Positions 26,740 through 37,543 are shown, counted from the stretch's first letter. The stretch is DNA of 64,000 nucleotides from Rhizobiales bacterium TNE-4 (GCA_019083985.1 JAHRCV010000001.1:682001-746000), one strand, 5' to 3'. A program made the numbers and translations. Notes: generated by a model from the letters alone, not told the origin.

Positions 26740-29436
26740 CTATTCGCCCGCCGCCGCCTTCTTTGTGGTGGTCTTCTTTGCTGCTGTTTTCTTGGCCGGG
26801 GCTTTTTTGGCCACAGTTTTCTTAGCCGCAGGCTCGGCGTCGCCAGCCTCCTTGGCCGCCGCCTTTGTGGCGGGTGCCTTCTTGGCCGCGGCCTTCTTCG
26901 CCGGAGCCTTTTTGGCGCCGCTCTTCTTCTTGCCCGAGGCTTCGGCACGCGCCGCCAGAAGCGGGATCGCATCTTCGAGCGTCACCGTTTCCGGCGAGAT
27001 TGATTTCGGCAGCGTGGCGTTGACGGAGCCATGCTTCACATAGGGCCCATACCGTCCGGCATGGACGGTCACGGGCCCACCATCGGGATGGTCGCCGAGT
27101 GGACGTCCCGCCGGCGCGCCGCGCCCACCGCCACCACCCCGGCCTGCGCCGGTTTCTTTGGCGATGATGAGATCGATCGCCCGGTTCGGTCCGATCGACA
27201 GGACATCATCATCCTTGCCGAGGCTCGCATAGACCTTGCCGTGCTGGACGTAAGGCCCAAACCGGCCAATGCCCGCCTTGATCGGATCACCCGTTTCCGG
27301 ATGCTTCGTCACTTCGCGCGGCAGCGACAATAACGCGAGCGCCATGTCGAGTGTCACTTGGTCGGGTGCAACACCCTTCGGCAGGGACGACATTTTTCGT
27401 TCCTTGCCATCGCCGCGTTGCACGTAAGGGCCATAGCGGCCATCGCGCACGCTGATTTCAGCACTCGTTTCGGGATCTTCGCCGAGCACACGCGGACCTT
27501 CCGCCTCAGTGGCAGACAGCTGGCGGGTGAAATTGCATTCCGGATAATTCGAGCAGCCGATGAAGGCGCCGAACTTGCCGAGCTTCAGCGAGAGTTGGCC
27601 TGCATTGCATTTCGGGCAGCCGCGCGGGTCGCCGCCATCCGCTTTTTGCGGGAAGACATGCGGCCCCATGATCTCGTTGAGTGCATCGAGCACCTGCGTC
27701 GTGCGCAATTCCTTGGTACCGTCGACGGAGCCCGAAAACTCATCCCAGAAGCGGCGCAAGAGCGTCTTCCAGTCGATTTCGCTGTTCGAGACGCGGTCGA
27801 GGTCTTCTTCAAGCCCTGCGGTGAAATCGAATTCGACATAGCGGGTGAAGAAGCTTTCGAGGAAAGCGGTCACCAGCATCCCCTTGTCGGAGGGGATCAG
27901 CTTTTTCTTGTCGAGCCGGACATAATCGCGATCACGCAAGACGGCGAGGATCGAGGCATAGGTCGACGGCCGGCCGATGCCGAGCTCTTCCATCTTCTTG
28001 ACGAGTGAAGCTTCCGAATAGCGCGGCGGCGGCTCGGTGAAATGCTGCGTGACATCCAGTTTTTCACGGGAAACAGGTTCGCCCTGCTTCATCGGTGGCA
28101 GGCGGCCTTCTTCGTCATCTTCACCGGCAACCGGATCGTCGTGATCTTCCTGATAAAGCCGCAAAAAGCCATCGAACTTCACGACCTGGCCGGTGGCGCG
28201 TAGATCGAGTGTGCGGGCACCAGCCTTCGCTTCGATGTCGACCGTGGTACGCTCAAGCTCGGCCGATTCCATCTGGCTCGCTAGCGTGCGGATCCAGATG
28301 AGCTCATAGAGCTTTGCCTGTTCGGCATCGACATAGCGGGCCACTTCGCGTGGGCTGCGGGCAAGGTCGGTTGGGCGGATCGCCTCATGCGCTTCCTGCG
28401 CATTCTTGGCTTTTGATTGATAGCGGCGCGGCGCCTGCGGGACATATTGATCGCCATAATCCTTGGCGATCACCCGGCGGGCCGACGCGATGGCTTCGGG
28501 TGCCATATCGACACCGTCGGTACGCATATAAGTAATGAGGCCGACCGTCTCTCCCCCGAGCTCGACCCCTTCATAAAGGCGCTGGGCGAGCTGCATGGTG
28601 CGGGCTGGCGCATAGCCGAGCTTGCGGCTGGCTTCCTGCTGCAGCGTCGACGTCGTGAAGGGCGGGGAAGGGTGGCGCTTGGCAGGCTTCGCCTCGACCG
28701 AACGGATCTTGTAAGCGGCCTCGAGCAGCGACTTTTTGAAGCCCTCGGCCTCAGCGCCTGTCCCGATGTCGAGACGGTTGATCTTCTTGCCATCGGCCCC
28801 AACGAGCCGGGCCGTAAAGGCCGCACCCGCTTGGGTCTTCAGATGGGCGATGATCGACCAATATTCCCGCGCCACGAAGGTCTCGATCTCGCGCTCGCGG
28901 TCGCAAACAAGGCGCAGGGCCACCGATTGCACACGCCCGGCCGAACGGGCCCCGGGCAGTTTCCGCCACAGGACGGGCGACAGGGTGAAGCCGAACAGAA
29001 AGTCGAGCGCCCGGCGGGCGAGATAGGCATCGACCAGCGCCTGATCGATCTCGCGCGGATGGGCCATCGCGTCCTTGATGGCGTCCTTTGTAATGGCGTT
29101 GAAGGTGACCCGTTCGACGGGTGTATCCTTCAGTGCACGCCGCGCCTTGAGCGCCTCCAGAATATGCCAGGAGATGGCCTCGCCCTCGCGATCTGGGTCG
29201 GTCGCGAGGATCAGGCGCTCGGCCGATTTGACGGAGGACGCGATCTCCGAAACGCGCTTGGACGCCTTCGGGTCGATCTCCCACTTCATGGCAAAATCGT
29301 CATTCGGGTCGACCGCGCCATCCTTGGCTTCGAGGTCGCGGATATGGCCGAACGAGGCCACGACCTCATAGCCGGAGCCCAAATACTTATTGATCGTCTT
29401 GGCCTTGGCCGGAGATTCGACGATCACGAGCTTCAT
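26740..29436 (-). CDS. topA: DNA topoisomerase I
   Basis: Type IA topoisomerase that relaxes negative supercoils, 898 aa. The TOPRIM domain starts at once (KLVIVESPAKAKTI) with DPDREGEAI. The catalytic tyrosine is in GLITYMRTDG. After the core there is one four-cysteine zinc motif (CPKCNAG...CSNYPEC), then several GRYGPYVQ-type C-terminal repeats. The last 70 residues are almost only Lys, Ala and Pro, a histone-H1-like tail probably for DNA binding. rnr follows in the same direction. Confidence 0.95.
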   Translation of the reverse strand: MKLVIVESPAKAKTINKYLGSGYEVVASFGHIRDLEAKDGAVDPNDDFAMKWEIDPKASKRVSEIASSVKSAERLILATDPDREGEAISWHILEALKARRALKDTPVERVTFNAITKDAIKDAMAHPREIDQALVDAYLARRALDFLFGFTLSPVLWRKLPGARSAGRVQSVALRLVCDREREIETFVAREYWSIIAHLKTQAGAAFTARLVGADGKKINRLDIGTGAEAEGFKKSLLEAAYKIRSVEAKPAKRHPSPPFTTSTLQQEASRKLGYAPARTMQLAQRLYEGVELGGETVGLITYMRTDGVDMAPEAIASARRVIAKDYGDQYVPQAPRRYQSKAKNAQEAHEAIRPTDLARSPREVARYVDAEQAKLYELIWIRTLASQMESAELERTTVDIEAKAGARTLDLRATGQVVKFDGFLRLYQEDHDDPVAGEDDEEGRLPPMKQGEPVSREKLDVTQHFTEPPPRYSEASLVKKMEELGIGRPSTYASILAVLRDRDYVRLDKKKLIPSDKGMLVTAFLESFFTRYVEFDFTAGLEEDLDRVSNSEIDWKTLLRRFWDEFSGSVDGTKELRTTQVLDALNEIMGPHVFPQKADGGDPRGCPKCNAGQLSLKLGKFGAFIGCSNYPECNFTRQLSATEAEGPRVLGEDPETSAEISVRDGRYGPYVQRGDGKERKMSSLPKGVAPDQVTLDMALALLSLPREVTKHPETGDPIKAGIGRFGPYVQHGKVYASLGKDDDVLSIGPNRAIDLIIAKETGAGRGGGGGRGAPAGRPLGDHPDGGPVTVHAGRYGPYVKHGSVNATLPKSISPETVTLEDAIPLLAARAEASGKKKSGAKKAPAKKAAAKKAPATKAAAKEAGDAEPAAKKTVAKKAPAKKTAAKKTTTKKAAAGE

Positions 29437-29803
29437 GGAAAGACCTCAAGAATAGGACGGCTCAGGCCGGGTAGAAGGAGGCCCCGGCCCTCGGAAGTCG
29501 CGATCAATGGCGGAGGTCCGGGGCGGCTGTCAAATGGGGGGTAGGTCGGGAAAGGGCGTTTCGGGGCAGAAAATGGGGGTTCAAGAGCTTTAAGAAGAAG
29601 GTTGCAGAGTGCGACCATTATACCTAAAAAAAGTATTTTAAATCAATAATTTATAATTATTTTATGAATCTTTATTTGAAGTTTTTAGAGCGTCGCGCAA
29701 AAATTTTTTGAACAGAGTTTCACGAGACAAGCCCAACCAGATCATCGCATTGCCGTACGTCTTCCGATAGGGTAACCTTCAAATTCAAATGGGTTGAAAG
29801 CGC
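29437..29803. other. AT-rich intergenic region between topA and a DUF4926-like gene
   Basis: Some 370 bp with no supported gene. The block 29620-29720 is unusually AT-rich for this genome (runs such as TATTTTAAATC and ATAATTTATAATTATTTT). It must contain the topA promoter on the minus strand and probably that of the next pair on the plus strand. Composition suggests imported DNA or a recombination junction. Confidence 0.6.
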
Positions 29804-30019
29804 ATGTTGTCATCACAACAGCCCCGGGACTTGGTGCTTCGCTTGGTCGAATTGGCTGAGGTCCAATTGCGCCGGGCGCTTAATGTAGACGGCATTTTAT
29901 ATCCTGCCGGTTCGCGTGGCGTGATTGTGTGGTGCTACCCTGACGGTGAAGCGTTCGAGGTTGAGTTCTTTTCCCCGCAACCGGCCGTGGTGACCGTTCT
30001 CGGCCAAGATCTCGTCTGA
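29804..30019 (+). CDS. Small DUF4926-like protein
   Basis: A 71-aa protein resembling DUF4926: a helix (LVELAEVQLRRA), GILYPAGSRGVIVWCYPDGEAFEVEFF in a compact beta fold, and a short C-terminal strand. DUF4926 proteins are often found beside DUF6883 proteins, as here. One guess is a partner or immunity-type protein for the neighbour; this is inference only. It follows the AT-rich block and may have arrived by transfer. Confidence 0.55.
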   Translation: MLSSQQPRDLVLRLVELAEVQLRRALNVDGILYPAGSRGVIVWCYPDGEAFEVEFFSPQPAVVTVLGQDLV

Positions 30020-30024
30020 CCTTT

Positions 30025-30357
30025 TTGCCGTTCATTGTCCTCGACACTAAGATTACGGGATATCTCCTCAATGCCCTCGGCCCATTGCCGGCAAGGGGTA
30101 AGGCTTCTTTCTTTCTCGCTTTAGGCTACTCGCCTGAGCGCCCAGAGGAGATGCGGCGATCCTTGCTTGCGCATCCCGCCGCTGCAAATTTGGTATCCGA
30201 TTCCACCGCAATGAATGGATATGGTCGAAAGCTCGTCTTTGAGTGCGAATTACCCGGCGTGCCCAACGGTCGGCGCTATTGTGTTCGCACCGTCTGGCTT
30301 GAGATCGGAACAGATTTCCGTTTGATCACCGCTTACCCGAGGGACCCTCAAATCTAG
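30025..30357 (+). CDS. DUF6883-like protein
   Basis: A 110-aa protein starting with TTG 5 bp after the previous stop. It has the pattern of DUF6883: an N-terminal KITGYLLN, then [18 protein letters not shown], a central helix, and a C-terminal beta hairpin with [18 protein letters not shown]. In other bacteria this domain can occur at the end of large polymorphic toxins as well as alone. Neither toxicity nor enzyme activity is shown here. Probably co-translated with the DUF4926-like gene. Confidence 0.6.
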   Translation: MPFIVLDTKITGYLLNALGPLPARGKASFFLALGYSPERPEEMRRSLLAHPAAANLVSDSTAMNGYGRKLVFECELPGVPNGRRYCVRTVWLEIGTDFRLITAYPRDPQI

Positions 30358-30430
30358 AGAAAACTCCCCGGTGCATTCTGCCAACGCCGCCTTGCCGGAG
30401 GATGGGATTCCACCTATAGCCCTCACTTTA

Positions 30431-31378
30431 ATGAGCGCACCCGGCACCCCGATCTTCCCGCACCGGCATCTCCTCGGCATCGAGGGATTGCAGCCGGCCG
30501 ATATCGAGACCCTTTTGGGCTTGGCGGAGGAGGCGGTCCTTGTCTCCCGTCAGGTCGAGAAGAAGAAGGCGACGCTGCGGGGTCGCACCCAGATCAATCT
30601 GTTCTTCGAGGCCTCGACCCGTACGCAGGCCTCGTTCGAGCTCGCCGGCAAGCGGCTTGGCGCTGATGTCATGAACATGTCGGTTAGCTCCTCGTCGATT
30701 AAGAAGGGCGAGACCCTGATCGACACGGCGATGACGCTGAACGCCATGCGGCCTGATCTGATCGTCGTCCGTCATCACGCTGCCGGTGCCGTCCACCTCC
30801 TCGCCCGCAAGGTTGATTGCTCGGTCATCAATGCGGGCGATGGAGCGCATGAGCATCCGACCCAGGCGCTTCTTGATGCGCTCACGATCCGCCGCAACAA
30901 GGGCAAGATCCGCGGCCTCATCGTCGCCATTTGCGGCGACATTCTCCATTCCCGCGTCGCCCGCTCGAATATCATCCTGTTGAATGCCATGGGCGCAGAG
31001 GTCCGTGTTGTCGGCCCTGCAACGCTGATCCCGCCGGGCATCGAGCGGATGGGCGTCACCGTCTTCACTGACATGAAGGAAGGTCTGCGCGACGCCGACA
31101 TCGTGATGATGCTCCGCTTGCAGCGCGAGCGCATGCATGGCGCCTTCGTGCCGTCAGTTCGCGAATATTTCCGTCGTTATGGTCTTGATGCTGAAAAGCT
31201 CGCTTATGCCAAGCCCGATGCGCTCGTGATGCATCCGGGCCCGATGAATCGTGGTGTCGAGATCGCGTCTGACATTGCGGACGGTGCGCAATCGCTGATC
31301 CGCGAACAGGTCGAGATGGGCGTTGCCGTGCGCATGGCCGTTCTCGAAGCACTCGCGTCTCATTTGCCGAACGGATGA
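30431..31378 (+). CDS. pyrB: Aspartate carbamoyltransferase catalytic subunit
   Basis: Joins carbamoyl phosphate and aspartate in pyrimidine synthesis. Motifs: [13 protein letters not shown] (carbamoyl-phosphate loop, with Ala where Pro is usual), [14 protein letters not shown], and [10 protein letters not shown]. The ATG at 30431 ([20 protein letters not shown]) matches the family start; a GTG at 30371 would add 20 residues of no resemblance. 315 aa. The next gene encodes an inactive-looking dihydroorotase homologue, the arrangement known for non-catalytic partners of this enzyme. Confidence 0.93.
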   Translation: MSAPGTPIFPHRHLLGIEGLQPADIETLLGLAEEAVLVSRQVEKKKATLRGRTQINLFFEASTRTQASFELAGKRLGADVMNMSVSSSSIKKGETLIDTAMTLNAMRPDLIVVRHHAAGAVHLLARKVDCSVINAGDGAHEHPTQALLDALTIRRNKGKIRGLIVAICGDILHSRVARSNIILLNAMGAEVRVVGPATLIPPGIERMGVTVFTDMKEGLRDADIVMMLRLQRERMHGAFVPSVREYFRRYGLDAEKLAYAKPDALVMHPGPMNRGVEIASDIADGAQSLIREQVEMGVAVRMAVLEALASHLPNG

Positions 31379-31382
31379 TCCG

Positions 31383-32663
31383 ATGACATCGCTCCTCATC
31401 CGCAACGCTCGCTTAATCGACCCTGCTAAGGGTGCAGAAACGCAAGGCGATTGCCTGATCGAAAAGGGCGTGATCGCCAAGCTAGGATCTGTTTCTGTCG
31501 AAGCCGATCGCGCCATTGATGCGAAAGGCCGTGTGCTCGCGCCCGGTCTCATTGACATGCGGGCTTTCATCGGTGAGCCGGGTGCCGAATATCGCGAAAC
31601 GCTGGCGTCTGCATCACAGGCCGCAGCAATCGGCGGCGTGACGACCGTTCTCTGCATGCCAGAAACCAACCCGCCGGTTGATGATCCGGCCGTGGTCGAT
31701 TTCATCATTCGCCGTGCGCGCGACACCGCCAAAGTCCGCATCCTGCCGACAGCCGCCTTGACCAAGGGTCTCGAAGGCAAAGAGATCGCGGAATTGTCGC
31801 TCCTGTCCGATGCGGGCGCCGTGGCTTTCACCGATGGCTCGCATTCGATCCGCAATGCGCAAGTGTTTAGGCGCCTGCTGGCTTATGCGCAGGAATTGGG
31901 CGTGCTCATCATGCATTTTCCGCGTGATCGTGATCTCGCGGGCGACGGCGTGATGAATGAGGGTGAATTGTCGACCCGCCTCGGCCTGATCGGCATTCCG
32001 CGCGAAGCTGAAACGATCATGCTTGAACGGGATTTGCGCCTCGTTCGGTTGACGGGCGCGCGCTATCACGCTGCGATGATCTCCTGCGAAGATTCAGTGC
32101 GCCTCATCGAACAGGCGAAGAAGGACGGTCTGCGCGTTTCTTGCGGCGTGTCGATCAATCATCTCACCTTGAATGAAAACGATATTGGCGATTACCGCAC
32201 CTTCCTCAAACTCAATCCGCCGCTCCGGCATGAAGATGAGCGCATGGTGCTTGTCGATGCGCTGGCGCGCGGCGTGATCGACGTGATCGTGTCGGATCAC
32301 GATCCGCAGGATGTCGAAGTTAAGCGCCAACCTTTTGCTGAAGCAGCGCCCGGCGCCATCGGGCTTGAGACAATGCTTGCCGCCGGTTTGCGCCTTGTGC
32401 ACAATGGCGATGTGACATTGCCGCGCCTGTTGCAGGCGATGAGCGCGACGCCGGCTTCTCTGTTGAAATTGGATCAGGGACGGCTCGCCGAAGGCGCGCC
32501 AGCCGATCTCATCCTGTTTGATCCAGACGAGCCTTTCGTTCTTGACGCAGAAACGCTGCATTCGAAATGCCACAATACGCCGTTCGAGGGCGCGCGGTTG
32601 CAAGGCCGCGTGCACGCCACGATTGTCGGCGGTGAAATCGTCTACTTTCAAGATATTGTCTGA
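31383..32663 (+). CDS. pyrC: Dihydroorotase homologue lacking the HxH metal site
   Basis: A 426-aa member of the amidohydrolase family encoded 4 bp after pyrB. The place where active dihydroorotases read DxHxHLREPG reads [15 protein letters not shown] here, so both zinc-binding histidines are absent. The later [10 protein letters not shown] and SDHDPQD regions keep one His and the Asp. Such pseudo-dihydroorotases are known to bind and support aspartate carbamoyltransferase in Pseudomonas. Real dihydroorotase activity then needs another gene outside the window. The symbol follows usual annotation; activity is doubtful. Confidence 0.85.
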   Translation: MTSLLIRNARLIDPAKGAETQGDCLIEKGVIAKLGSVSVEADRAIDAKGRVLAPGLIDMRAFIGEPGAEYRETLASASQAAAIGGVTTVLCMPETNPPVDDPAVVDFIIRRARDTAKVRILPTAALTKGLEGKEIAELSLLSDAGAVAFTDGSHSIRNAQVFRRLLAYAQELGVLIMHFPRDRDLAGDGVMNEGELSTRLGLIGIPREAETIMLERDLRLVRLTGARYHAAMISCEDSVRLIEQAKKDGLRVSCGVSINHLTLNENDIGDYRTFLKLNPPLRHEDERMVLVDALARGVIDVIVSDHDPQDVEVKRQPFAEAAPGAIGLETMLAAGLRLVHNGDVTLPRLLQAMSATPASLLKLDQGRLAEGAPADLILFDPDEPFVLDAETLHSKCHNTPFEGARLQGRVHATIVGGEIVYFQDIV

Positions 32664-32722
32664 TTGGACGGTGTGACGGATCGCTCCGTGCCGTTTTCAA
32701 TGAAAGAGTGAAGGTCGCGCCA

Positions 32723-33313
32723 ATGTCGCTGTCCATTCTCATCGCCGCTATCGTCTTCGGTTATCTCATGGGCTCGATTCCGTTCGGATTAGTTCTGACG
32801 AAAATGGCGGGCACGCAGGACATCCGCACGATCGGGTCCGGCAATATCGGCGCAACCAATGTGCTGCGCACCGGTAACAAGAAGCTCGCAGCCCTCACCC
32901 TCTTGGGTGATGCGCTCAAAGGCACAGTGGCCGTTCTCTTTGCACAAGCCTTTGGCGGCTATGAGGCCGGGCTCGTTGCCGGATTGTTTGCCTTCCTCGG
33001 CCATCTTTTTCCAGTCTGGCTGAAATTCAAAGGCGGCAAGGGCGTTGCAACCTATATCGGCGTTCTGCTGGGATTGGCTTGGCCCGCGGCGCTCGGCTTT
33101 TGCGGCATTTGGCTCGGCGTCGCTTATCTCACGCGCTATTCATCCTTGTCGGCGCTTGTCGCGAGCGCATGCACGCCAATCGGGCTTTATGCCGCGGGCG
33201 ATCATGCCGCCGCTGCACTCTTCGTGCCGCTGACGGCTCTCCTTTACTGGAAGCATGCGCAAAACATTCAACGCCTGCGTAATGGCACGGAAGGTAAGAT
33301 CGGCAGCTCATGA
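32723..33313 (+). CDS. plsY: Glycerol-3-phosphate acyltransferase PlsY
   Basis: Membrane enzyme that moves an acyl group from acyl-phosphate to glycerol-3-phosphate, the first step of phospholipid synthesis. Five or so hydrophobic segments are visible. Signature loops: [20 protein letters not shown], and [18 protein letters not shown]. The ATG at 32723 has AAGG 9 nt upstream; a GTG at 32708 is the alternative. 196 aa. dprA overlaps its stop by 4 bp. Confidence 0.93.
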   Translation: MSLSILIAAIVFGYLMGSIPFGLVLTKMAGTQDIRTIGSGNIGATNVLRTGNKKLAALTLLGDALKGTVAVLFAQAFGGYEAGLVAGLFAFLGHLFPVWLKFKGGKGVATYIGVLLGLAWPAALGFCGIWLGVAYLTRYSSLSALVASACTPIGLYAAGDHAAAALFVPLTALLYWKHAQNIQRLRNGTEGKIGSS

Positions 33314-34527
33314 CGGAGACGGGGCGCGGCACAGGTCAGCGTCTCACCGATGAGCAACGGATTGATTGGCTGCGCCTGATCCGGTCCGAAAGTGTCGGGC
33401 CTCTCACCTTCCGCTCTCTCGTCAATCGTTTTGGCGGCGCGTCGAACGCGCTTGAGGCGCTGCCCGGCCTGTTGGCCGAACGTGGCAAGTCGATCCGTAT
33501 TCCACCACGCGGTGAAATCGAGCGGGAAATTGAACGCGCCACGCAATTGGGTGCGGTCTTCGTCGCGATGGGCGAACCCGATTATCCAAAACGTCTCGCC
33601 GCCATCCCCGCTGCACCACCTGTCATCTGTATGAAAGGGCGGGTCGATCTGGCATCACGGCCGTCGCTCGCCATGGTCGGCGCACGCAATGCCTCAGGCA
33701 CGGGGCTCTTGATGGCGGAGCGTCTTGCCGCCGATCTCGGCCGCGCCGGCTTCGTCATCGTGTCCGGCCTTGCGCGTGGCATCGATACGAAAGCGCATAT
33801 TGCCGCCTTGCCAACGGGGACGGTCGCCGTTTTCGCCGGTGGGCTCGACCAGATTTATCCATCCGAAAATCGCGCGCTGGCAGAACGCATGGCGGTGGAG
33901 GGTTGTCTTCTCTCTGAAATGCCGCTCGGGTGGGAACCACGCAGCCGCGATTTTCCGCGCCGCAATCGCATCGTCTCCGGTCTCGCCTTTGGCGTCGTCG
34001 TGGTGGAAGCCGCCCGCCGTTCGGGCTCGCTGATCACAACGCGGTTCGCTTTGGAGCAAGGGCGTGAAGTGTTTGCCGTCCCTGGCTCTCCGCTTGATCC
34101 GCGGGCCGAAGGCGCGAACGATCTCTTGCGCGATGGCGCTAACCTCGCGACCTCCGCAGAAGACATTGTGCGCGTGATCGAACCGCTGATGGGGCGCGAG
34201 CCGGCGCCTGAAGGTGTTGATGAAGATCCCTATCGCCGCGAGCCGCAGCCCTTGTGGGACGAGCTTGATTTGTTTGCCGGTGATGAACCCGCGTTCGCCG
34301 AAAAAGATACGGTTGTTCTCGACGTTCCGGCGCAAGAGGAACCGCCGCCGGAGAGGAGAGATCCAGCGGCGGTTCTGACGGCGCTCATGGGGCCGTCGCC
34401 CATGCCTGTCGACGCGCTCATACGCTTATCTAGATTGAGCCCGGCAACCGTCAACGCTACCCTCGTTGACCTCGATCTCGCGGGACGGATCGAGAGGCAC
34501 GGATCGGGTTTGGTGTCGTTGCGGTGA
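33310..34527 (+). CDS. dprA: DNA processing protein DprA
   Basis: Loads RecA on incoming single-stranded DNA during transformation. A 405-aa protein with an N-terminal helix-hairpin-helix/SAM-like part, the Rossmann core ([55 protein letters not shown] in part), an acidic linker, and a C-terminal winged-helix. Its stop TGA abuts the stop of the next minus-strand gene within TGATCA. Confidence 0.93.
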   Translation: MTETGRGTGQRLTDEQRIDWLRLIRSESVGPLTFRSLVNRFGGASNALEALPGLLAERGKSIRIPPRGEIEREIERATQLGAVFVAMGEPDYPKRLAAIPAAPPVICMKGRVDLASRPSLAMVGARNASGTGLLMAERLAADLGRAGFVIVSGLARGIDTKAHIAALPTGTVAVFAGGLDQIYPSENRALAERMAVEGCLLSEMPLGWEPRSRDFPRRNRIVSGLAFGVVVVEAARRSGSLITTRFALEQGREVFAVPGSPLDPRAEGANDLLRDGANLATSAEDIVRVIEPLMGREPAPEGVDEDPYRREPQPLWDELDLFAGDEPAFAEKDTVVLDVPAQEEPPPERRDPAAVLTALMGPSPMPVDALIRLSRLSPATVNATLVDLDLAGRIERHGSGLVSLR

Positions 34528-34773
34528 TCAGGGCTTAGGCGCGATGAGATCCTGTTCGCGCTTGATCTCATAAATGGCCATGTCGAGAAAATAGCCGATC
34601 AATCCGAGCCCCGACTCTTTCGCTTCCAGTGTCAGCGCTTCAAGCTCGGGTCCGAGACGATCCAGCGTTGCAATCCGCTTGGCACGGCGCGCCGTTGCTG
34701 CGGCCGATTGGGCTGCGACGCGGGTGAAGGCTTGATTGGTGGGAGGCGAGGAAATGATTTTGGCGGTCTGCAT
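34528..34773 (-). CDS. Hypothetical helical protein
   Basis: An 81-aa protein. The ATG at 34773 has GAAGGG 8 nt upstream; the frame extends to 34830 but without a better start. It is Ala/Arg-rich in the first half and ends with a helical LIGYFLDMAIYEIKREQ segment. No family recognised. It faces dprA stop-to-stop with zero spacing. Confidence 0.6.
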   Translation of the reverse strand: MQTAKIISSPPTNQAFTRVAAQSAAATARRAKRIATLDRLGPELEALTLEAKESGLGLIGYFLDMAIYEIKREQDLIAPKP

Positions 34774-34926
34774 GCGAAGGGCCCTTCCAAGGCAGGGATC
34801 AGGACACGCAACGCAACCGTACAACCGCAAACTGTCTTACGAAGAATAGTAGACGTAAAATTGCATTTTTCAACCCGTTTCGGGCTGGCCAATAAATACA
34901 ACCTATAAGTGTATTCGGAGATGATT

Positions 34927-35859
34927 TTAGATCGCGAGGGCCAGAACGAGCGGCATCGTGGCCATGGCGATCAATGTCTGCACTGTGATCATCTCGGCCA
35001 TTAAAGGCGCATCGCCACCCATTTGCCGGGCCAGCACATAGCCACCCGAGGCAGTCGGGACCGAGGCGCAAATGGCGACAACAGCGATGGCCGTCGTATT
35101 GAGACCGAAGAGATAGCCGAGGCTGACAGCCATCAGCGGCATCAGCGCCAGTTTCAACATGGCAGATACATAGACGCTGATATGAGGCTTTGCGATCTTG
35201 CCGATTTCAAGGCCCGCACCCACGCAAAGCAGGCCGCCTGCAAGCGACGCGCGACCGATCATTTCTGCGGTGGTCATGAGGGGGCCCGTCGGTTTCCAGC
35301 CGCTGAGATTGATCGTGATGCCGATGGCGCAGGACCAGATGAACGGGTTTTTGACGAGCGTGATGACGAAGGCGCGCGGCGAGAGTTTGGCCGGGGCGGC
35401 GTAACGCGACAGCACCAAAAGCGCGAGCACGTTGAGGAGCGGGATCATCGCGGCAATCGCGACCGCGCAGAGCGTTGTTCCAGCCTTGCCAAAAAGGCTT
35501 GCGGTCATCGATAGGGCCACGAATGTATTCCAGCGTGTGGCACCTTGAAACAGCGATGTGAAAGAAGGGCCGCTCATTGCAAGCCAACGCTGTACAGGCT
35601 GGCGAAACACAATGAGCAACGCGCTCATGATCAGGATCGCGCCGATCAGTGATGCACCCATGGCGGCAAATGGCACCGAATGGAGATCCGAGCGCACCAG
35701 CGTTTCGATGATCACGGCCGGGAAGAGAATGAAATAGGTGACCTTCTCAAACCCATCCCATTGGGCCGGCGTGATGATGCCGCGCGCCTTCGTTCCCCAG
35801 CCGACCACAATGATCAGGAACACCGGGACCAGCGCGGCCAGCACGTCATGCATCGTCAT
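34927..35859 (-). CDS. AEC (auxin efflux carrier) family transporter
   Basis: A 310-aa protein with about ten hydrophobic segments in two five-helix halves. The start [16 protein letters not shown] and [10 protein letters not shown] are AEC-like. Members export or import small organic acids and amino-acid derivatives; the substrate is not evident. It overlaps ruvX by 14 bp, so it is probably translated from the same message. A paralogue is at 48530. Confidence 0.85.
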   Translation of the reverse strand: MTMHDVLAALVPVFLIIVVGWGTKARGIITPAQWDGFEKVTYFILFPAVIIETLVRSDLHSVPFAAMGASLIGAILIMSALLIVFRQPVQRWLAMSGPSFTSLFQGATRWNTFVALSMTASLFGKAGTTLCAVAIAAMIPLLNVLALLVLSRYAAPAKLSPRAFVITLVKNPFIWSCAIGITINLSGWKPTGPLMTTAEMIGRASLAGGLLCVGAGLEIGKIAKPHISVYVSAMLKLALMPLMAVSLGYLFGLNTTAIAVVAICASVPTASGGYVLARQMGGDAPLMAEMITVQTLIAMATMPLVLALAI

Positions 35860-36352
35860 CGGGGGACTCCAAAAGGCGCGTACGGTGAAGCGTCGCCACG
35901 CGATCGATCACCCCTTGCAGAATGAAAGCGGCGGCCATTTTATCGACCAGCTCGCCGCGGCGCGCGCGCGATGCATCCGCTTCCAACAGCGTCCGGGTGA
36001 CAGCGGCGGTGGAAAGCCGCTCATCCCAGAAAAACTGGGGCAGCGCCGTCTTCTGCGCGAGATTTCGCGAGAAGGCTTTGGTGGCTTGAACGCGCGGGCC
36101 CTCGCTGCCATCCATGTTGAGCGGCAGGCCAATGACCAGCACGGCGACGCCATGCTTATCCGCGAGCTTGAGAAGCGCGTCGACATCGGCGGTGAATTTG
36201 GTTCGGCGGATCGTCTCGAGCGGGGAGGCGATGCGTCGCTCCACATCGGAAATGGCCAGCCCGATCGTCTTGGTGCCAAGATCGAGCCCCATCAGCCGCG
36301 CCCCGCGGGGCAGGTCAGCAATCTCGTCGAGTGTGATCATCGGCACGGCCAT
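35846..36352 (-). CDS. ruvX: Putative pre-16S rRNA nuclease / Holliday junction resolvase YqgF (RuvX)
   Basis: A 168-aa RNase H-like nuclease. [16 protein letters not shown] holds the first catalytic Asp, [13 protein letters not shown] and [10 protein letters not shown] carry the other acidic residues, and [11 protein letters not shown] closes the fold. In E. coli it matures the 5' end of 16S rRNA. The first ATG (36352) or the one 12 bp later are both possible. Confidence 0.92.
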   Translation of the reverse strand: MAVPMITLDEIADLPRGARLMGLDLGTKTIGLAISDVERRIASPLETIRRTKFTADVDALLKLADKHGVAVLVIGLPLNMDGSEGPRVQATKAFSRNLAQKTALPQFFWDERLSTAAVTRTLLEADASRARRGELVDKMAAAFILQGVIDRVATLHRTRLLESPDDDA

Positions 36353-36460
36353 GAGCGCGCTCTACGCGGTTTGCGCCGCTTCGGGAAGAGTGCGGCTGCC
36401 AAACCCCTCCCGCTCGGGCCTGTTCCGCCCTAGAAAGTGAACAGAACAAGGAGGCTTCCC

Positions 36461-37156
36461 ATGCAGATCGTCTGGTACGGACATTCGACCTTCAAACTGA
36501 TGTTCGACGGCAAAACCGTCCTGATCGACCCCTTTTTCACCGGCAATCCGGCTTTCGAGGGCGATGCGGCGAAGGCCTGGGCTGGAACGACCCATATCCT
36601 CGTGACCCACGGCCATGGCGACCATGTTGGCGATGCGGTCGCGATTTCGAAGGCAACCGGCGCCCCCGTCGCCACGAATTACGATCTCTGCATGTGGATG
36701 GCCTCAAAAGGCCTGGAAAAATTCGAACCGATGAACACGGGTGGTACTGTCGATATGGGCGGGTTCACCGTCACGCTCGTCCGCGCCGACCATTCGTCCT
36801 CGGTGTTCGAAGATGGTCATGGGACCGATTTGGGTTCCGCCAACGGCCTGATCGTGAAGGCCAAGGGCCAGCCGACGGTCTATGCCATGGGCGATACCGA
36901 CATTTTCAGCGACATGGCACTCCTGAACGAGATCCATAAGCCGGACGTGCTTTTGGTGCCGATCGGTGACCGCTTCACCATGGGGCCGGAGGTCGCGGCT
37001 ATGGCGGTGACCCGCTATTTCACGCCTAAGGCGGTGATTCCCTGCCATTACGCGACTTTCCCGCTGCTTGTCCCCCATGCGGACGGCTTCGTCGCCGCGC
37101 TGGGTGGCAAGGTGCAGGCGGTGGTGCCGCAAAAGGGCATGCCGGTCACGGTTTGA
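36461..37156 (+). CDS. UPF0173 family metal-dependent hydrolase
   Basis: A 231-aa metallo-beta-lactamase-fold protein. It has YGHSTF at the start, [13 protein letters not shown] (HxHxDH metal motif), RADHSS, and CHYATFPLL near the end. AAGGAGG six bases before the ATG at 36461 settles the start. The substrate of the UPF0173 family is unknown. In this group of bacteria it commonly precedes gatC, as here. Confidence 0.9.
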   Translation: MQIVWYGHSTFKLMFDGKTVLIDPFFTGNPAFEGDAAKAWAGTTHILVTHGHGDHVGDAVAISKATGAPVATNYDLCMWMASKGLEKFEPMNTGGTVDMGGFTVTLVRADHSSSVFEDGHGTDLGSANGLIVKAKGQPTVYAMGDTDIFSDMALLNEIHKPDVLLVPIGDRFTMGPEVAAMAVTRYFTPKAVIPCHYATFPLLVPHADGFVAALGGKVQAVVPQKGMPVTV

Positions 37157-37250
37157 CGCAGCGATCGGTGCCCAAAAGGCCTCCGCACTCGCCATTTCCG
37201 CGCGGCTTTGCTATAGGCCGCGCGACCCCAACAGATCGGATGATCCCAGT

Positions 37251-37538
37251 ATGTCCGTCGATTCCGCCACCGTGCGGCGCATTGCGCATCTCGCGCGCAT
37301 CTCCGTCAACGAAGACGAGATTGCGCCCTTGCAGAATGAATTGAATGCCATCCTCGCCTTCGTCGAGCAGTTGAACGAGGTCGATGTTGCGCATGTCGAG
37401 CCGATGACCTCGGTGACGCCGATGCAATTGCGCCAGCGCGAGGACAAGGTCACGGACGGCCATTACCCGAACAAGATCGTCGCCAACGCACCGCTGACGG
37501 AAGATCATTTCTTCCTCGTGCCGAAAGTCGTGGAGTAA
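37251..37538 (+). CDS. gatC: Asp/Glu-tRNA amidotransferase subunit C
   Basis: A 95-aa belt subunit that holds GatA and GatB together. It starts [17 protein letters not shown] and has [13 protein letters not shown] and [13 protein letters not shown], all typical. The longer frame to 37068 lies within the previous gene. gatA follows after 5 bp. Confidence 0.93.
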   Translation: MSVDSATVRRIAHLARISVNEDEIAPLQNELNAILAFVEQLNEVDVAHVEPMTSVTPMQLRQREDKVTDGHYPNKIVANAPLTEDHFFLVPKVVE

Positions 37539-37543
37539 GCGCG

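Noticed and set aside
30371-30430. Upstream GTG start for pyrB
   Set aside because: The 20 extra residues have no resemblance to the family; the ATG at 30431 opens directly into the conserved N terminus.
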